From Bacteroidota bacterium (GTDB lineage: Bacteria > Bacteroidota > Bacteroidia > 2-12-FULL-35-15): DNA of 44,918 bases. The translations under genes and the position numbers were made by a program. The stretch spans positions 1 to 44,918 of the forward strand of contig JAHEXZ010000044.1 in the NCBI GenBank assembly GCA_023251835.1, read 5' to 3'. Each line of letters opens with the position of its first letter. Position 1 is the stretch's first letter. Below are positions 26,462-36,228 of this stretch, piece after piece. The notes under the pieces are model-generated. The model made no database searches. It had not been told where the DNA came from and saw only the letters and a program-made list of their open reading frames with translations.

Positions 26462-29400
26462 ATGAAGCCAGTTTTACCATATATAAAAATCCCTTTTACA
26501 TTCTGGCTCTTTCTAAATACTTTTTCACTTCTGTTTTCTCAAAACGCAGCTACCAGTTCTACCTACAGAAAAGGATGGACAACCAAACCTTTTGAACGAA
26601 AAGCATTTATAGAAAACAAAGGTCAGTTTACTGCCACTCTGCCTCCGGACAAAACCAACTATAGCTATGCCATTGATAATGGTACAAGGGCTTTATTTTA
26701 TCCCAATGAAGTGCTTTTTTATTTTTCTAAACCTTTATTAAAAAAGGAAAAAATGGAAAAAGAAGAAGACGATCCTGAAAAAGAACGTGAACGTGAACAG
26801 AATTTGCAAAAACGTGAAAAACAATTTATAAGCATGAAATGGCTAAATGCCAATCCCGATGCAGTTATTGAAGTAAGTGATGAACAAACGATAGACTATG
26901 AATATGTAATTAGCAAGAATGCCCCTAAAAACTATACAGCACATTGCAAGGGTTACGGCAGGCTGAGAATAAAAAATCTTTATACAGGTATTGATGTAGA
27001 ATATTTTTTTTCTGAAAAAGAAGGATATAAATATAACTTATACATAAGCCCCAATGCTGATGTAAGCCAGATTCAGCAGCAGTATGAAGGAATGAACGGT
27101 ATTAAATTATCTGAAGGCAACATCATAATAAAAACCATACTGGGAGATATTATTGACCATGCCCCTCTAAGTTATGTCACGGGTAATATCAATCAGAAAA
27201 TTACCAGCAGCTTTACACTCAGGAAAAATACAGTTTCATTTAATATAGAAAGCAACACAAACCAGGCAATAACAATTGATCCGTGGGTAACAACACCAGG
27301 CATGGTTAAATCTCCTGTTGACAATGGTGTTGATCAATACGGAAATATTTACATAACAAGCCCTGACTATATACTTGAAAAATATTCTTCAACCGGCACC
27401 TTGATCTCCTCAACGGATGTTATGGGTGGGGTTGCAAGTTATTATGGCGATATGCTGACCGACTCCCGTGGCTATTGTTTTTTTAATACAGTCGGTTTTC
27501 ATGCACGAGGCGATGCAACTGCTGTCGATTCTGCCGGCAACTTTTTATGGGATAGCTTTGGAATCATGGAGTGCTGGCGTTTTGTGTTGAATGAATGTAC
27601 CAGCCAGGTGCTGTCTCTCACAGGATACCGCCATAGCGCTACCGGCTTTGCAAAAATAAATACGGAAACAGGAGCCCTTACAGGCTACACTCAAAGCGGA
27701 AGCTGCTGCCAGGATCCACATTGCGGAGCAATCGATTACAATGGCGATGTTTATTGTGTTGTTTCAGAAGGTGGAAATACACAGATATACAAATGGACAC
27801 CAGCCAATACAATTGCTGCCACCTACCCTGCTGTTGGTAGCTGGGGCTATGGTACAGGCTACGTTGGAGATGGTTTTTTTTCACAGGGATACAACGGAAT
27901 GACCATTTTGGGAAACAACCTGTATATATTTGATGGCTCCACATTATTTAAAGTAAATAAAACCAATGGCTCAATTGTAAGCCAGGTTACCGTCCCAGGT
28001 GGAGTAAATAAACAAAATGGGGGTATTTATATAACAAGCTGCGGCAATGTTTTTGTTGGTTCAGGCACAGGAGTATATATGTATGACATCAATTTTAACC
28101 AGATTGACTTTAAAGCAACAAACGGTCGTGTGTTTGATTTAGCTTTTAATACTTTTAACCAAAGCATAACTGCATGTGGATCCGGGCATGTAACAGAACT
28201 TGCATTTACAATACCTCCTTGCGCTTTTTCTAACCAGCCATACATTATGCCATCGTATGACAGCCTTCCGAATGGCTATATAATATTAAATTTAACCGGA
28301 GGTGTACCCGATTATACATATAATTGGTTATACAATGGTATCCCGTTCATTCAAACAACGGATAGTATCGGTGGCCTTTTACCCGGAACGTATAAATGTA
28401 TTTATACTGACAATAAATGCCCAACTCCTAATATAGATTCCGTTGAGCTTCTCGTTATTTCAGTTTCTATCGATCCCGATTTCAGTTTTGATAATGTCTG
28501 TAGCCCGCTTCCCGTCCAGTTTACCGATTCGTCTACAATAACTTCCGGAAGCATTGTTTCCTGGTTTTGGAAATTTGGAGATGGTAACACCTCTGCACAA
28601 CAGAATCCATCGCATACTTTTTCTAATGATGGAACCTACAACGTTAATCTTATAGTAACCAGCTCTGACGGTTTTAAGGACTCCATTAGTAAAATTATAA
28701 CTGTTTATCCCAAGCCTATAGCTGATTTTACCTTCACCAACAAATGCGATGGAGCAGCAATACCTGTAAACAGTACTTCCACCATTAATACACCAGATGT
28801 TATATCAGGCTGGAATTGGTCTTTTGGTGACGGTACCACCGGAACAGGTAACACTACATCACATTTATATGCAACTCCCGGTAACTATACTACAACATTA
28901 ATAGTAAACAGCAACAACTCATGTGCAGACACAAGTATTCAACAGGTTGCCGTTTTTAATAATCCTGTTGCTTCTTTTACTTATAATGATGTGTGCCTGG
29001 GCGACAGTATGTATTTTATCAATACTTCAACAGTAAATCCACCAGCTGCTATGGCTGGCTATTTATGGAATTATGGAAATGGCGGTACAACAACTGTACA
29101 AAATCCGGTATATAAATATGCAATGCACGGTGCTTATAACGCTATATTAGTAACAACCACAACCGATGGTTGTTCAGACGCTGTGGCATTCACAGTAAAA
29201 GTATTCGACCCGCCTGTAAGTAGTTTTTCAGTGAATAATGTATGCTTGTTTGATTCAGCGGTTTTTAATAATTCATCTAATAATCCTTCTATGGGTACTA
29301 TTGCCAGCTGGCAATGGAATTTTGGGGATGGCTCCCCGACAAATAGCATTAACCTTAATCCACACCATCTGTATAACACTACAGGGAATTACCAGATAAC

Positions 29401-30796
29401 ATTAATTACACGCTCCTCTAACCTGGCTTGTGCAGATACAACAACTGATTCTATTACTGTATTTCCAATGCCTGTTGCCAATTACGGATTTACAGATGTT
29501 TGTCTTAATGAAACGATGGACTTTGGAGATTCATCGGCAGTAACAAGCGGAAATATTATTGACTGGAACTGGAACTTCGGGGATAATAGCCCGACAGATA
29601 CCAACCAGCATCCGAACCATATTTATCTGAATTATGGAACATATACCACAACATTAATTACAACTACCAATAATGGCTGTAAAGATACCAGTGCAAAAAA
29701 TGTTATAGTACATCCGCTTCCAACAGCTCAATTCAGCACTGTAAATGTTTGCAATGGCAGCTCTACTCCTTTTACAGACTTGTCAACCATTCCGTCAACG
29801 GATGTGATACAATCCTGGCAATGGGATTTCGGAGACAGTAGCTCTTATAATACAAATCAAAACTGCTCTCATGTATATGCTGGCCCAGGCCCATACCAGG
29901 TTGAACTTTTGATAATTTCCCAGTTCGGTTGCCGTGATTCTATCCCTCATCCGGCTATTGTTAATCCTAATCCCATAGTAAACTTCAAAGGCATTGATTC
30001 CATTGGCTGTGAGCCTTTATGTGTTAACTTTCAAGATTTAGCTACAATTACATCCGGTAACAATACTGCCTGGTTATGGGATTTTGGAGATAATGGTTCA
30101 ACAAGCTCCTCTGAAAACCCTGTTCACTGTTATAATAACGACTCCGTTCATTCTCCTCTATCCTTTAATATAACGCTTACAGTTACTTCCGATAATGGAT
30201 GCACCTCCACTGTAGCTAAAACCAATTATATCACAGTATACCCTGAACCTTCTGCAGCTTTTACTGTTCAGCCGGTTTCTGCGTCAATAATTGATCCTGT
30301 TATTACCCTGCTAAATTCATCTACAGGAGCAAATTTCTGGTATTGGAATTTTGGGGATGGTTCGGCTCCACTCATCACAGGTATAGATAGTTCTTCTGTT
30401 TCTGCTCCTGTGCCACATACTTATACTGATACAGGAACCTATACCATTACATTAATTACCACTACCCAATATGGTTGTATTGATACAGCTTATCAATTGG
30501 CCATTATAGAACCAAGCTTTTTATTTTATATCCCTGATGCCTTTAGCCCTAATGGGGATGGTGTGAATGATATATTTACCGGAAAAGGCATTTTTGTAAA
30601 AGAATTTGAAATGATGATTTTTGACCGCTGGGGCAATCTTACTTTCTTTTCTGATGATTATAATAAACCGTGGGATGGTAAAGCAAACTATGGAACCGAA
30701 ACGGCACAACAGGATATTTATATTTATTCTATAAATATTACCGACTTTGTAAGAAAGAAGCACCACTACAAAGGCACTGTTACCCTGGTCAGATAA
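26462..30796 (+). CDS. Giant PKD-repeat surface protein with gliding-motility C-terminal domain (paralogue)
   Basis: 1444 residues from the ATG at 26462; a TTG four codons earlier (26450) also fits, but the ATG gives a standard signal peptide (MKPVLPYIKIPFTFWLFL). It has the same order as the preceding gene: FERKAFIENKGQF N-terminal domain with an acidic/basic Glu-Lys-Arg loop, propeller-like region, then eight PKD units and the type B sorting domain (YIPDAFSPNGDGVNDIFTG, FDRWGNLTF, YKGTVTLVR). It lacks the two SprB-like repeats. One PKD unit (NPSMGTIASW) and the last two are nearly identical to those of the paralogue, showing duplication with change in repeat number. Likely surface adhesin. 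Confidence 0.93.
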   Translation: MKPVLPYIKIPFTFWLFLNTFSLLFSQNAATSSTYRKGWTTKPFERKAFIENKGQFTATLPPDKTNYSYAIDNGTRALFYPNEVLFYFSKPLLKKEKMEKEEDDPEKEREREQNLQKREKQFISMKWLNANPDAVIEVSDEQTIDYEYVISKNAPKNYTAHCKGYGRLRIKNLYTGIDVEYFFSEKEGYKYNLYISPNADVSQIQQQYEGMNGIKLSEGNIIIKTILGDIIDHAPLSYVTGNINQKITSSFTLRKNTVSFNIESNTNQAITIDPWVTTPGMVKSPVDNGVDQYGNIYITSPDYILEKYSSTGTLISSTDVMGGVASYYGDMLTDSRGYCFFNTVGFHARGDATAVDSAGNFLWDSFGIMECWRFVLNECTSQVLSLTGYRHSATGFAKINTETGALTGYTQSGSCCQDPHCGAIDYNGDVYCVVSEGGNTQIYKWTPANTIAATYPAVGSWGYGTGYVGDGFFSQGYNGMTILGNNLYIFDGSTLFKVNKTNGSIVSQVTVPGGVNKQNGGIYITSCGNVFVGSGTGVYMYDINFNQIDFKATNGRVFDLAFNTFNQSITACGSGHVTELAFTIPPCAFSNQPYIMPSYDSLPNGYIILNLTGGVPDYTYNWLYNGIPFIQTTDSIGGLLPGTYKCIYTDNKCPTPNIDSVELLVISVSIDPDFSFDNVCSPLPVQFTDSSTITSGSIVSWFWKFGDGNTSAQQNPSHTFSNDGTYNVNLIVTSSDGFKDSISKIITVYPKPIADFTFTNKCDGAAIPVNSTSTINTPDVISGWNWSFGDGTTGTGNTTSHLYATPGNYTTTLIVNSNNSCADTSIQQVAVFNNPVASFTYNDVCLGDSMYFINTSTVNPPAAMAGYLWNYGNGGTTTVQNPVYKYAMHGAYNAILVTTTTDGCSDAVAFTVKVFDPPVSSFSVNNVCLFDSAVFNNSSNNPSMGTIASWQWNFGDGSPTNSINLNPHHLYNTTGNYQITLITRSSNLACADTTTDSITVFPMPVANYGFTDVCLNETMDFGDSSAVTSGNIIDWNWNFGDNSPTDTNQHPNHIYLNYGTYTTTLITTTNNGCKDTSAKNVIVHPLPTAQFSTVNVCNGSSTPFTDLSTIPSTDVIQSWQWDFGDSSSYNTNQNCSHVYAGPGPYQVELLIISQFGCRDSIPHPAIVNPNPIVNFKGIDSIGCEPLCVNFQDLATITSGNNTAWLWDFGDNGSTSSSENPVHCYNNDSVHSPLSFNITLTVTSDNGCTSTVAKTNYITVYPEPSAAFTVQPVSASIIDPVITLLNSSTGANFWYWNFGDGSAPLITGIDSSSVSAPVPHTYTDTGTYTITLITTTQYGCIDTAYQLAIIEPSFLFYIPDAFSPNGDGVNDIFTGKGIFVKEFEMMIFDRWGNLTFFSDDYNKPWDGKANYGTETAQQDIYIYSINITDFVRKKHHYKGTVTLVR

Positions 30797-30802
30797 TTAT
30801 TA

Positions 30803-30834
30803 TTTGCATTAAACCAGGATAAAACCTATTTTTG
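30803..30834 (+). promoter_or_regulatory. Strong Bacteroidota promoter for the fibre-protein array
   Basis: TTTG (30803-30806), 20 nt spacer, then TATTTTTG (30827-30834), a full match to TAnnTTTG. It starts 6 bp after the stop codon of the PKD gene and leaves a leader of about 60 nt before the ATG at 30903. It is the clearest promoter in the right half of the window and implies that the array is expressed independently of the PKD genes. Confidence 0.78.
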
Positions 30835-30902
30835 CCGTCACAAAATGAATTTTATTGACTACGAATTTTATAACATGGTAATATGTTAAAAATAAGCTAT
30901 CC

Positions 30903-33164
30903 ATGAAGCAGCTAATACTTTCAAAAAGATTTTTTCTATTAAAACTTGTCTGTTTCTGTTGGCTAACAACTTTAAAATTAAATGCCCAGGATAATGTTGG
31001 TATCGGTACCAATACGCCCGATGTTAGCGCTATTTTAGAAATGCTTTCTACTAATAAGGGGTTACTAATACCCAGAATGACTGCCACTCAAAGAATATCT
31101 ATCCCTTCCCCGGCAAACTCGCTTCTGGTATATGATACTGATTCTATGTGCTATTTCTTCTGCAGACAACCTGGAACAATTTGGGTTTCATTATGTAATT
31201 CGGGGTCTGGTGGCGGCTCAGGAACTGCAGGGTTTACAGGCGCTACAGGGATTATCGGATTCACCGGAACTACAGGAACTACCGGGGATATAGGTGTTAC
31301 TGGCACTACCGGTGGGCAAGGATTCAGTTGTTGGGACACTAATCAAAACGGAATAAATGACCCCTCAGAAGATGTTGATTTGAATGGACTATGGAATGTG
31401 AACGACTGTAATGCCGGGGTTGCAGTACCAGGACCAGCAGGCTATACCGGATCTACCGGAAATACAGGATATACTGGTGCAACAGGATTTACAGGTGCAA
31501 CAGGTGCAACGGGAGTTGGGGCCACTGGATATACCGGAGCAACAGGTGCAACAGGAAGTCAAGGCTATAGTTGCTGGGACACCAACCAAAATGGAATTAA
31601 TGACCCTTCAGAGGATGTTGATTTGAACGGGCAATGGAATGTGAACGATTGTAATGCAGGAGTTCCTGTTCCAGGATCAATTGGATTCACCGGCACTACT
31701 GGTTATACAGGCACCACAGGCCGTACCGGTTCAACAGGTTTAACAGGAACAACGGGTTCAACCGGTTCAACCGGTTCTACCGGTTCTACTGGTTATACAG
31801 GTGCCACCGGTTATACAGGAAGTACCGGAGCCACAGGCCCAACCGGTGTTGGAACTACGGGATCCACAGGAGCTAATGGTGTTATTGGGCCTACAGGACC
31901 TGCCGGATCCGATGTAGGTACTCATTGGACATTAACAGGCAATTCTATTGCTGCAAGTGATTTCATTGGAACAACCAATAGCCAGGATTTTGTAATCAAA
32001 ACAAATTCAAGTGAAAAAGCCAGAGTAACAAGTGGGGGCTTTATAGGTATTGGAACAGCAATACCCGATGTTCAGCTTACGCAACAGAAGGCACTTAATG
32101 GTTCTTTTACCAATACCATTTCGGATTATTTTTATATGGCGAAAAACAATTCTTCCATAAATGTTTTTGGTATTGCAGCTTCTACTACACAAGCTTATTT
32201 AATGACAAACAATGGATATGGTTTGAATTTAGGAACGAATGGAAATGTAGGTGTAATAATATCTCCGACCAATAATGTAGGTATTGGAACCAATCCCGGT
32301 TATAAATTAGATGTAAATGGAATCATTCATTCGGTTAATGGTATTTGTGCATCTAATGTTAGCAGTGATTTACCTTCTTTTTCAGGAATAGTGGGCATCA
32401 AATCAGACGGAGGTTTAATTGTTCCTAATGGTAAAGTAGGAATTGGAACTGCTACTCCAAACAATTTGCTTGATGTGATTTCAACAAGCGGTATTGATGC
32501 TGTTGCTGGAACTACAAATGGAGGCTCGTCAAGTTATGGCGGCATTTTTACAAGCACAGGTTCAAGCAGCAACGGTGTCAAAGGAGAATGTGATAATGGT
32601 GGCTCTGCTTTTGGAGTTTGGGGGGCTAGTACGAGTGGTTATGCAGGATGGTTTTCCGGAACTACATATGTTAATGGTGATTTTTCAGTGGGAGGAACAA
32701 AATCGTTTAGGATTGATCACCCACTTGATCCTGCTAACAAATACCTCTATCATTCCTGCGTGGAAAGTGATAAACAGTTAAATATCTATTCAGGCAATGT
32801 GGTTACTGATGCATCCGGTGATGCAACAGTTTCTTTGCCTTCCTATTTTGAAACATTAAACATTGATTTCAGATATCAACTCACGGTAATTAATGTATTT
32901 GCCCAGGCAATTATTTCTCAAAAAATTCAATCGAACCAATTTAAAATAAAAACTGACAAACCATTTGTTGAAGTGAGCTGGATGGTAACAGGTGTCAGAA
33001 ATGATGCCTGGAGCAAAGACCATCCTTTTGCTGATGAAGTTGAAAAAAGAGCAGAGGAAAAAGGTACGTATCAATATCCGCAAGGTTTTGGGTTACCTAA
33101 AGAAATGTCAGTAGAATATCAAAAGTTAAAAGTAGGTTCCAGTGATAATCAGACAAAAAAATAA
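30903..33164 (+). CDS. Fibre-like protein 1: collagen-like Gly-X-Thr stalk with KSFRIDHP-type C-terminal domain
   Basis: 753 residues. Signal peptide cut near residue 28 (LNA before QDN). The shared array module covers about 29-99: [39 protein letters not shown] and SLCN with a CX14C pair. Residues about 110-336 are Gly-X-Thr triplets broken twice by a 34-residue Cys-containing insert ([18 protein letters not shown]) that looks like a Ca-binding loop. The middle has more NVGIGT-type units ([32 protein letters not shown]). From residue 600 comes a conserved domain opening [19 protein letters not shown] and containing [13 protein letters not shown], which I have seen on fibre-like proteins. No T9SS sorting domain. 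Likely a trimeric extracytoplasmic fibre. Confidence 0.88.
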   Translation: MKQLILSKRFFLLKLVCFCWLTTLKLNAQDNVGIGTNTPDVSAILEMLSTNKGLLIPRMTATQRISIPSPANSLLVYDTDSMCYFFCRQPGTIWVSLCNSGSGGGSGTAGFTGATGIIGFTGTTGTTGDIGVTGTTGGQGFSCWDTNQNGINDPSEDVDLNGLWNVNDCNAGVAVPGPAGYTGSTGNTGYTGATGFTGATGATGVGATGYTGATGATGSQGYSCWDTNQNGINDPSEDVDLNGQWNVNDCNAGVPVPGSIGFTGTTGYTGTTGRTGSTGLTGTTGSTGSTGSTGSTGYTGATGYTGSTGATGPTGVGTTGSTGANGVIGPTGPAGSDVGTHWTLTGNSIAASDFIGTTNSQDFVIKTNSSEKARVTSGGFIGIGTAIPDVQLTQQKALNGSFTNTISDYFYMAKNNSSINVFGIAASTTQAYLMTNNGYGLNLGTNGNVGVIISPTNNVGIGTNPGYKLDVNGIIHSVNGICASNVSSDLPSFSGIVGIKSDGGLIVPNGKVGIGTATPNNLLDVISTSGIDAVAGTTNGGSSSYGGIFTSTGSSSNGVKGECDNGGSAFGVWGASTSGYAGWFSGTTYVNGDFSVGGTKSFRIDHPLDPANKYLYHSCVESDKQLNIYSGNVVTDASGDATVSLPSYFETLNIDFRYQLTVINVFAQAIISQKIQSNQFKIKTDKPFVEVSWMVTGVRNDAWSKDHPFADEVEKRAEEKGTYQYPQGFGLPKEMSVEYQKLKVGSSDNQTKK
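31230..31912 (+). repeat. Collagen-like Gly-X-Thr coding repeat in fibre gene 1
   Basis: A 9-bp-based repeat (GGN-NNN-ACN) encoding Gly-X-Thr triplets, with two copies of an insert coding [12 protein letters not shown] at about 31324-31415 and 31566-31655. Long stretches match 38290-38945 in fibre gene 5 closely at DNA level, which should favour recombination between the two genes. Confidence 0.85.
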
Positions 33165-33167
33165 TTT

Positions 33168-34463
33168 ATGAATTATTTTATACCCCTCAAAAAAATAGCA
33201 TTAGCAAGTTTTGTATGCGCATATATACAAATACTTTCTATCCATGCCCAGGATAACGTTGGCATTGGCACCAATACACCCGATGCCAGTGCAGTTTTAG
33301 AGATGCTCTCTACCAACAAAGGATTACTAATACCCAGAATGACAACTGCACAAAGGCTGTCAATTTCGCCTTCTGCCGCAAATTCTCTTTTGGTATATGA
33401 TATAGATTCTATGTGTTTTTTCTTTTACAGGCAGCCCAATCTAAACTGGGTTTCATTGTGTAATTCCGGATCGGGCAATAATGGCACAAACACTATCGAT
33501 ACGCTTTTTGCCAATTTCATCAATGTAGATTCTATTATTGCTCTTTACCTGTATGCGGATTCTATTTTTGCACATTATATACAAAGTGATACTATTATTG
33601 CCAACTATGCTAATTTTGATTCGCTTTTTATAAATGGAGTTTCTATTCAGCAACTCATTTCTGATTCAATTGCATCAAAAGCATGGTTATTACAAGGAAA
33701 TACCGGCACCAACCCATCTGTAAATTTTATTGGAACTACAGATGCGGCAGACATGGTTGTGAAAACAAATGGCACAGAAAGAATGAGGGTTTTATCCGGT
33801 GGAAATGTGGGGATAGGCACATCAACACCCGGAACACAATTAGAAGTAGCGGGGCAGGTAAAAATTACAGGTGGGTCTCCTGGTATTGGCAAGGTGTTGA
33901 CCTCTGATGCTTCAGGGCTCGCTACCTGGCAAAGTCCTTTCCCTCCGGGAATAATTGTTATGTGGGCAGGAACAATAAGTACAATTCCAGCCGGCTGGGC
34001 CTTATGTGATGGTACCAGCGGTACTCCCAACCTGAGCGATAAATTTATTTTAGGTGTTTCCTCCTCTTCCGAAGATCCTGGTGCCACAGGAGGAGCACAC
34101 TCCTATAACTTAACTGCTAGCCAGCTTCCATCGCATACACACACATTTACAACCAGTACTGGTGGAAGCCATTCTCATACATTTACTACCAACTCTTCCG
34201 GTGCTCATACACATAGCTTTTTTTGGGATGCCAGTGCAAAAAATGATTGTAGTGGTGTTTCGGCAGTAATTACCGGTGCCAGCAGTGGCAATTGTGGTAC
34301 AGCTTATTCTCCCAATCCAACAGAAGGTACTCATACCCATACAGGAACTTCAGATGCAGGAGGCAGCCATAACCATACAGGAACTACAGATCCAACAGGC
34401 AGTGGTGGGTCAATAGATAATCGTCCGGCTTATTATAAACTTGCTTACATTATGAAATTGTAA
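33168..34463 (+). CDS. Fibre-like protein 2: decapeptide-repeat stalk with tail-collar-like HxH tip
   Basis: 431 residues, 3 bp after fibre gene 1, so translationally close. Signal peptide cut at IHA before QDN, then the shared module ([12 protein letters not shown]14C). Residues 110-159 are five 10-residue repeats (IDTLFANFIN, VDSIIALYLY, ADSIFAHYIQ, SDTIIANYAN, FDSLFINGVS). A short NVGIGTSTPG unit follows. The C-terminal part begins PGIIVMWAGTISTIPAGWAL then CDGTSGTPNLSDKFILG, the pattern of phage tail-collar domains, followed by repeated HxH pairs (HTHTF, HSHTF, HTHSF, HTHTG, HNHTG) and an RPAYYKLAYIMKL end. In phage T4 gp12 and gp37, HxH motifs bind iron along a trimer axis; a similar trimer is inferred here. 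Confidence 0.88.
   Translation: MNYFIPLKKIALASFVCAYIQILSIHAQDNVGIGTNTPDASAVLEMLSTNKGLLIPRMTTAQRLSISPSAANSLLVYDIDSMCFFFYRQPNLNWVSLCNSGSGNNGTNTIDTLFANFINVDSIIALYLYADSIFAHYIQSDTIIANYANFDSLFINGVSIQQLISDSIASKAWLLQGNTGTNPSVNFIGTTDAADMVVKTNGTERMRVLSGGNVGIGTSTPGTQLEVAGQVKITGGSPGIGKVLTSDASGLATWQSPFPPGIIVMWAGTISTIPAGWALCDGTSGTPNLSDKFILGVSSSSEDPGATGGAHSYNLTASQLPSHTHTFTTSTGGSHSHTFTTNSSGAHTHSFFWDASAKNDCSGVSAVITGASSGNCGTAYSPNPTEGTHTHTGTSDAGGSHNHTGTTDPTGSGGSIDNRPAYYKLAYIMKL
33495..33644 (+). repeat. Five-unit 30-bp coding repeat (decapeptide stalk) in fibre gene 2
   Basis: Five in-frame 30-bp units encode [IVASF]-D-[ST]-[LI]-[FI]-A-x-[YF]-x-x. The last unit is FDSLFINGVS followed by IQ, the same cap that ends the larger array in fibre gene 4. 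Confidence 0.85.
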
Positions 34464-34467
34464 TTTT

Positions 34468-34498
34468 TTGTTAAAAAAGTTAATTTCATTACCTTAGT
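34468..34498 (+). promoter_or_regulatory. Possible Bacteroidota promoter before fibre gene 3
   Basis: TTTG (34468-34471), 19 nt, TACCTTAG (34491-34498), one mismatch from TAnnTTTG. It lies between fibre genes 2 and 3 and could start a second transcript within the array. Confidence 0.4.
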
Positions 34499-34546
34499 CA
34501 TCTAGAAAAAGTTAAAGCTGAGGAGTTAAATCTTAAAATTTGTTTC

Positions 34547-36208
34547 ATGAAGCATTTTATATTTTCAAAAAGAATCTTAATAGCGTGTTTTACTTTCGTT
34601 TGCATACATTTGAATTTATGGGTACAGGCCCAGGATAATGTTGGTATTGGCACCAATAATCCCAATGCCACCGCAATACTGGAATTACTTTCAACAAATA
34701 AAGGAATGCTGGTACCCCGAATGAATACTGCTGCCATGAATGCCATCACTAACCCGGCAAATTCTTTATTAATATATAACACGGATTCCATGTGTTATTT
34801 CTTTTACAGGCAGCCCAGCTCAGCATGGATTTCATTATGTAATTCTTCCGGTTCAGGAGGCTCCGGAGGAGCTACTGGTGCTACTGGTGCTACCGGAACC
34901 AATGGAGTCACAGGAGCTACCGGTGATATAGGAAGCACAGGGGCTACCGGAAGTACTGGTGCTACAGGTTCTGATTTAGGAACACACTGGACAATTACAG
35001 GCAACGCAGGCACTATAGCCGGAACTAATTTTATTGGTACTACTGATGCACAGGACTTTGTGACTAACACCAATGGTTCTGCACCCACAAATGAACGAAT
35101 GAGAGTATTAGCTGCCGGAAATGTGATTATCAATAACTCTTCTTTGGGTTCAAATACTGCTGATGTATTTTCTGTATACAGCAATGGAACAACTAATGGT
35201 AATACTACAAACACCAGTGCAATAGGAACTTCAGCCGTTAATGGTTACAGTTCGGGAGCAGGCTTCGGTGTATATGGTAATAATACAGGTACAGGAGTCG
35301 GGGTTTTTGGTTTGAATACAGCCATTGATGTTGGTGTGGAGGGTGATGTTTTTAATTCAACTCCTCAATCCATAACTACAGGAACAAGTATGGGTGTGTT
35401 TGGATATAATAATTCTGTTCCAAGCGCATCGGGGTATGCTGTAGGTATTCTCGGACAGTCGGTTTCAACCACCGGGGCTACCGATGGGGTGTACGGAAGA
35501 GCAGCTTCGGCCAACGGTTTTGGAGTAGCCGGGTTTAATACGAATACCTCGGGAACAGGAGTGGCAGGAATTGGTAATAACCTCCCAGGTGGTTATTTAG
35601 TGTCTGGAAGTGGTGGTGCATTTACAGGAGTGGATTGGGGAGCATATATTGAAAACACCTCATTTGGAACAAGTGGCGCTATATACACTATCAACGGTGG
35701 GGTTATTAACCGATATAATTATTACAACGGAACTCAATATAAAATCAATGGTACGGGAACAGTTTCAACTACTGTAAAAGATATAAATGGAAATAATGTG
35801 GTAATGCACTGCCCTGAAACACCGGAAATATATTACGCTGATTATGGAGAAGCACAACTTATTAATGGCCGGGCTCATATCGAGTTAGACCCAACTTTTG
35901 CTAAAAATGCCGCTATCAACTCCAAGCATCCCCTGAGAATTTTTACTTCATTAGAAGGCGATTGCAATGGGGTGTATATTACTAACAAAACCGCAACCGG
36001 ATTTGATGTAATAGAACTTAAAGGCGGAACTGCAAACATTCATTTTCAATGGAACGCAGTATGTAATGCTGCTGATCAGGAAGTAGCGCCCGGAAAAATT
36101 TCCAGAAATGCTGATATACGGTTTGAGCCTGCTCCATTACCGGTTGAAACAAAAACTATACAACAGCCACTTATTAAAACCCATACAAATCCAAAAACAA
36201 CAAAATAA
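34547..36208 (+). CDS. Fibre-like protein 3: short collagen-like stalk with CPExPE-type C-terminal domain
   Basis: 553 residues. Signal peptide cut near VQA before QDN, followed by the shared module (NVGIGTNNPN, CX14C). The collagen-like part is short (about 105-145; [20 protein letters not shown] and so on) and has no Cys-rich insert. The middle is Gly/Asn/Thr-rich, with NGYSSGAGFGVYGNNTGTGV-like units. These appear in a family of Bacteroidota fibre-like proteins that repeat GVxGxN phrases. The last ~150 residues (HCPETPEIYYADYGEAQLIN, HIELDPTFAKN, NKTATGFDVIELKGGT, NADIRFEPAP) match the end of fibre protein 5. Upstream is a possible internal promoter. No T9SS sorting domain. Confidence 0.87.
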   Translation: MKHFIFSKRILIACFTFVCIHLNLWVQAQDNVGIGTNNPNATAILELLSTNKGMLVPRMNTAAMNAITNPANSLLIYNTDSMCYFFYRQPSSAWISLCNSSGSGGSGGATGATGATGTNGVTGATGDIGSTGATGSTGATGSDLGTHWTITGNAGTIAGTNFIGTTDAQDFVTNTNGSAPTNERMRVLAAGNVIINNSSLGSNTADVFSVYSNGTTNGNTTNTSAIGTSAVNGYSSGAGFGVYGNNTGTGVGVFGLNTAIDVGVEGDVFNSTPQSITTGTSMGVFGYNNSVPSASGYAVGILGQSVSTTGATDGVYGRAASANGFGVAGFNTNTSGTGVAGIGNNLPGGYLVSGSGGAFTGVDWGAYIENTSFGTSGAIYTINGGVINRYNYYNGTQYKINGTGTVSTTVKDINGNNVVMHCPETPEIYYADYGEAQLINGRAHIELDPTFAKNAAINSKHPLRIFTSLEGDCNGVYITNKTATGFDVIELKGGTANIHFQWNAVCNAADQEVAPGKISRNADIRFEPAPLPVETKTIQQPLIKTHTNPKTTK

Positions 36209-36228
36209 ATTACTCTGCTAAAAGAATA

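Noticed and set aside
31230-31912. Possible CRISPR or satellite array
   Set aside because: The repeats are in-frame Gly-X-Thr codons with no unique spacers.
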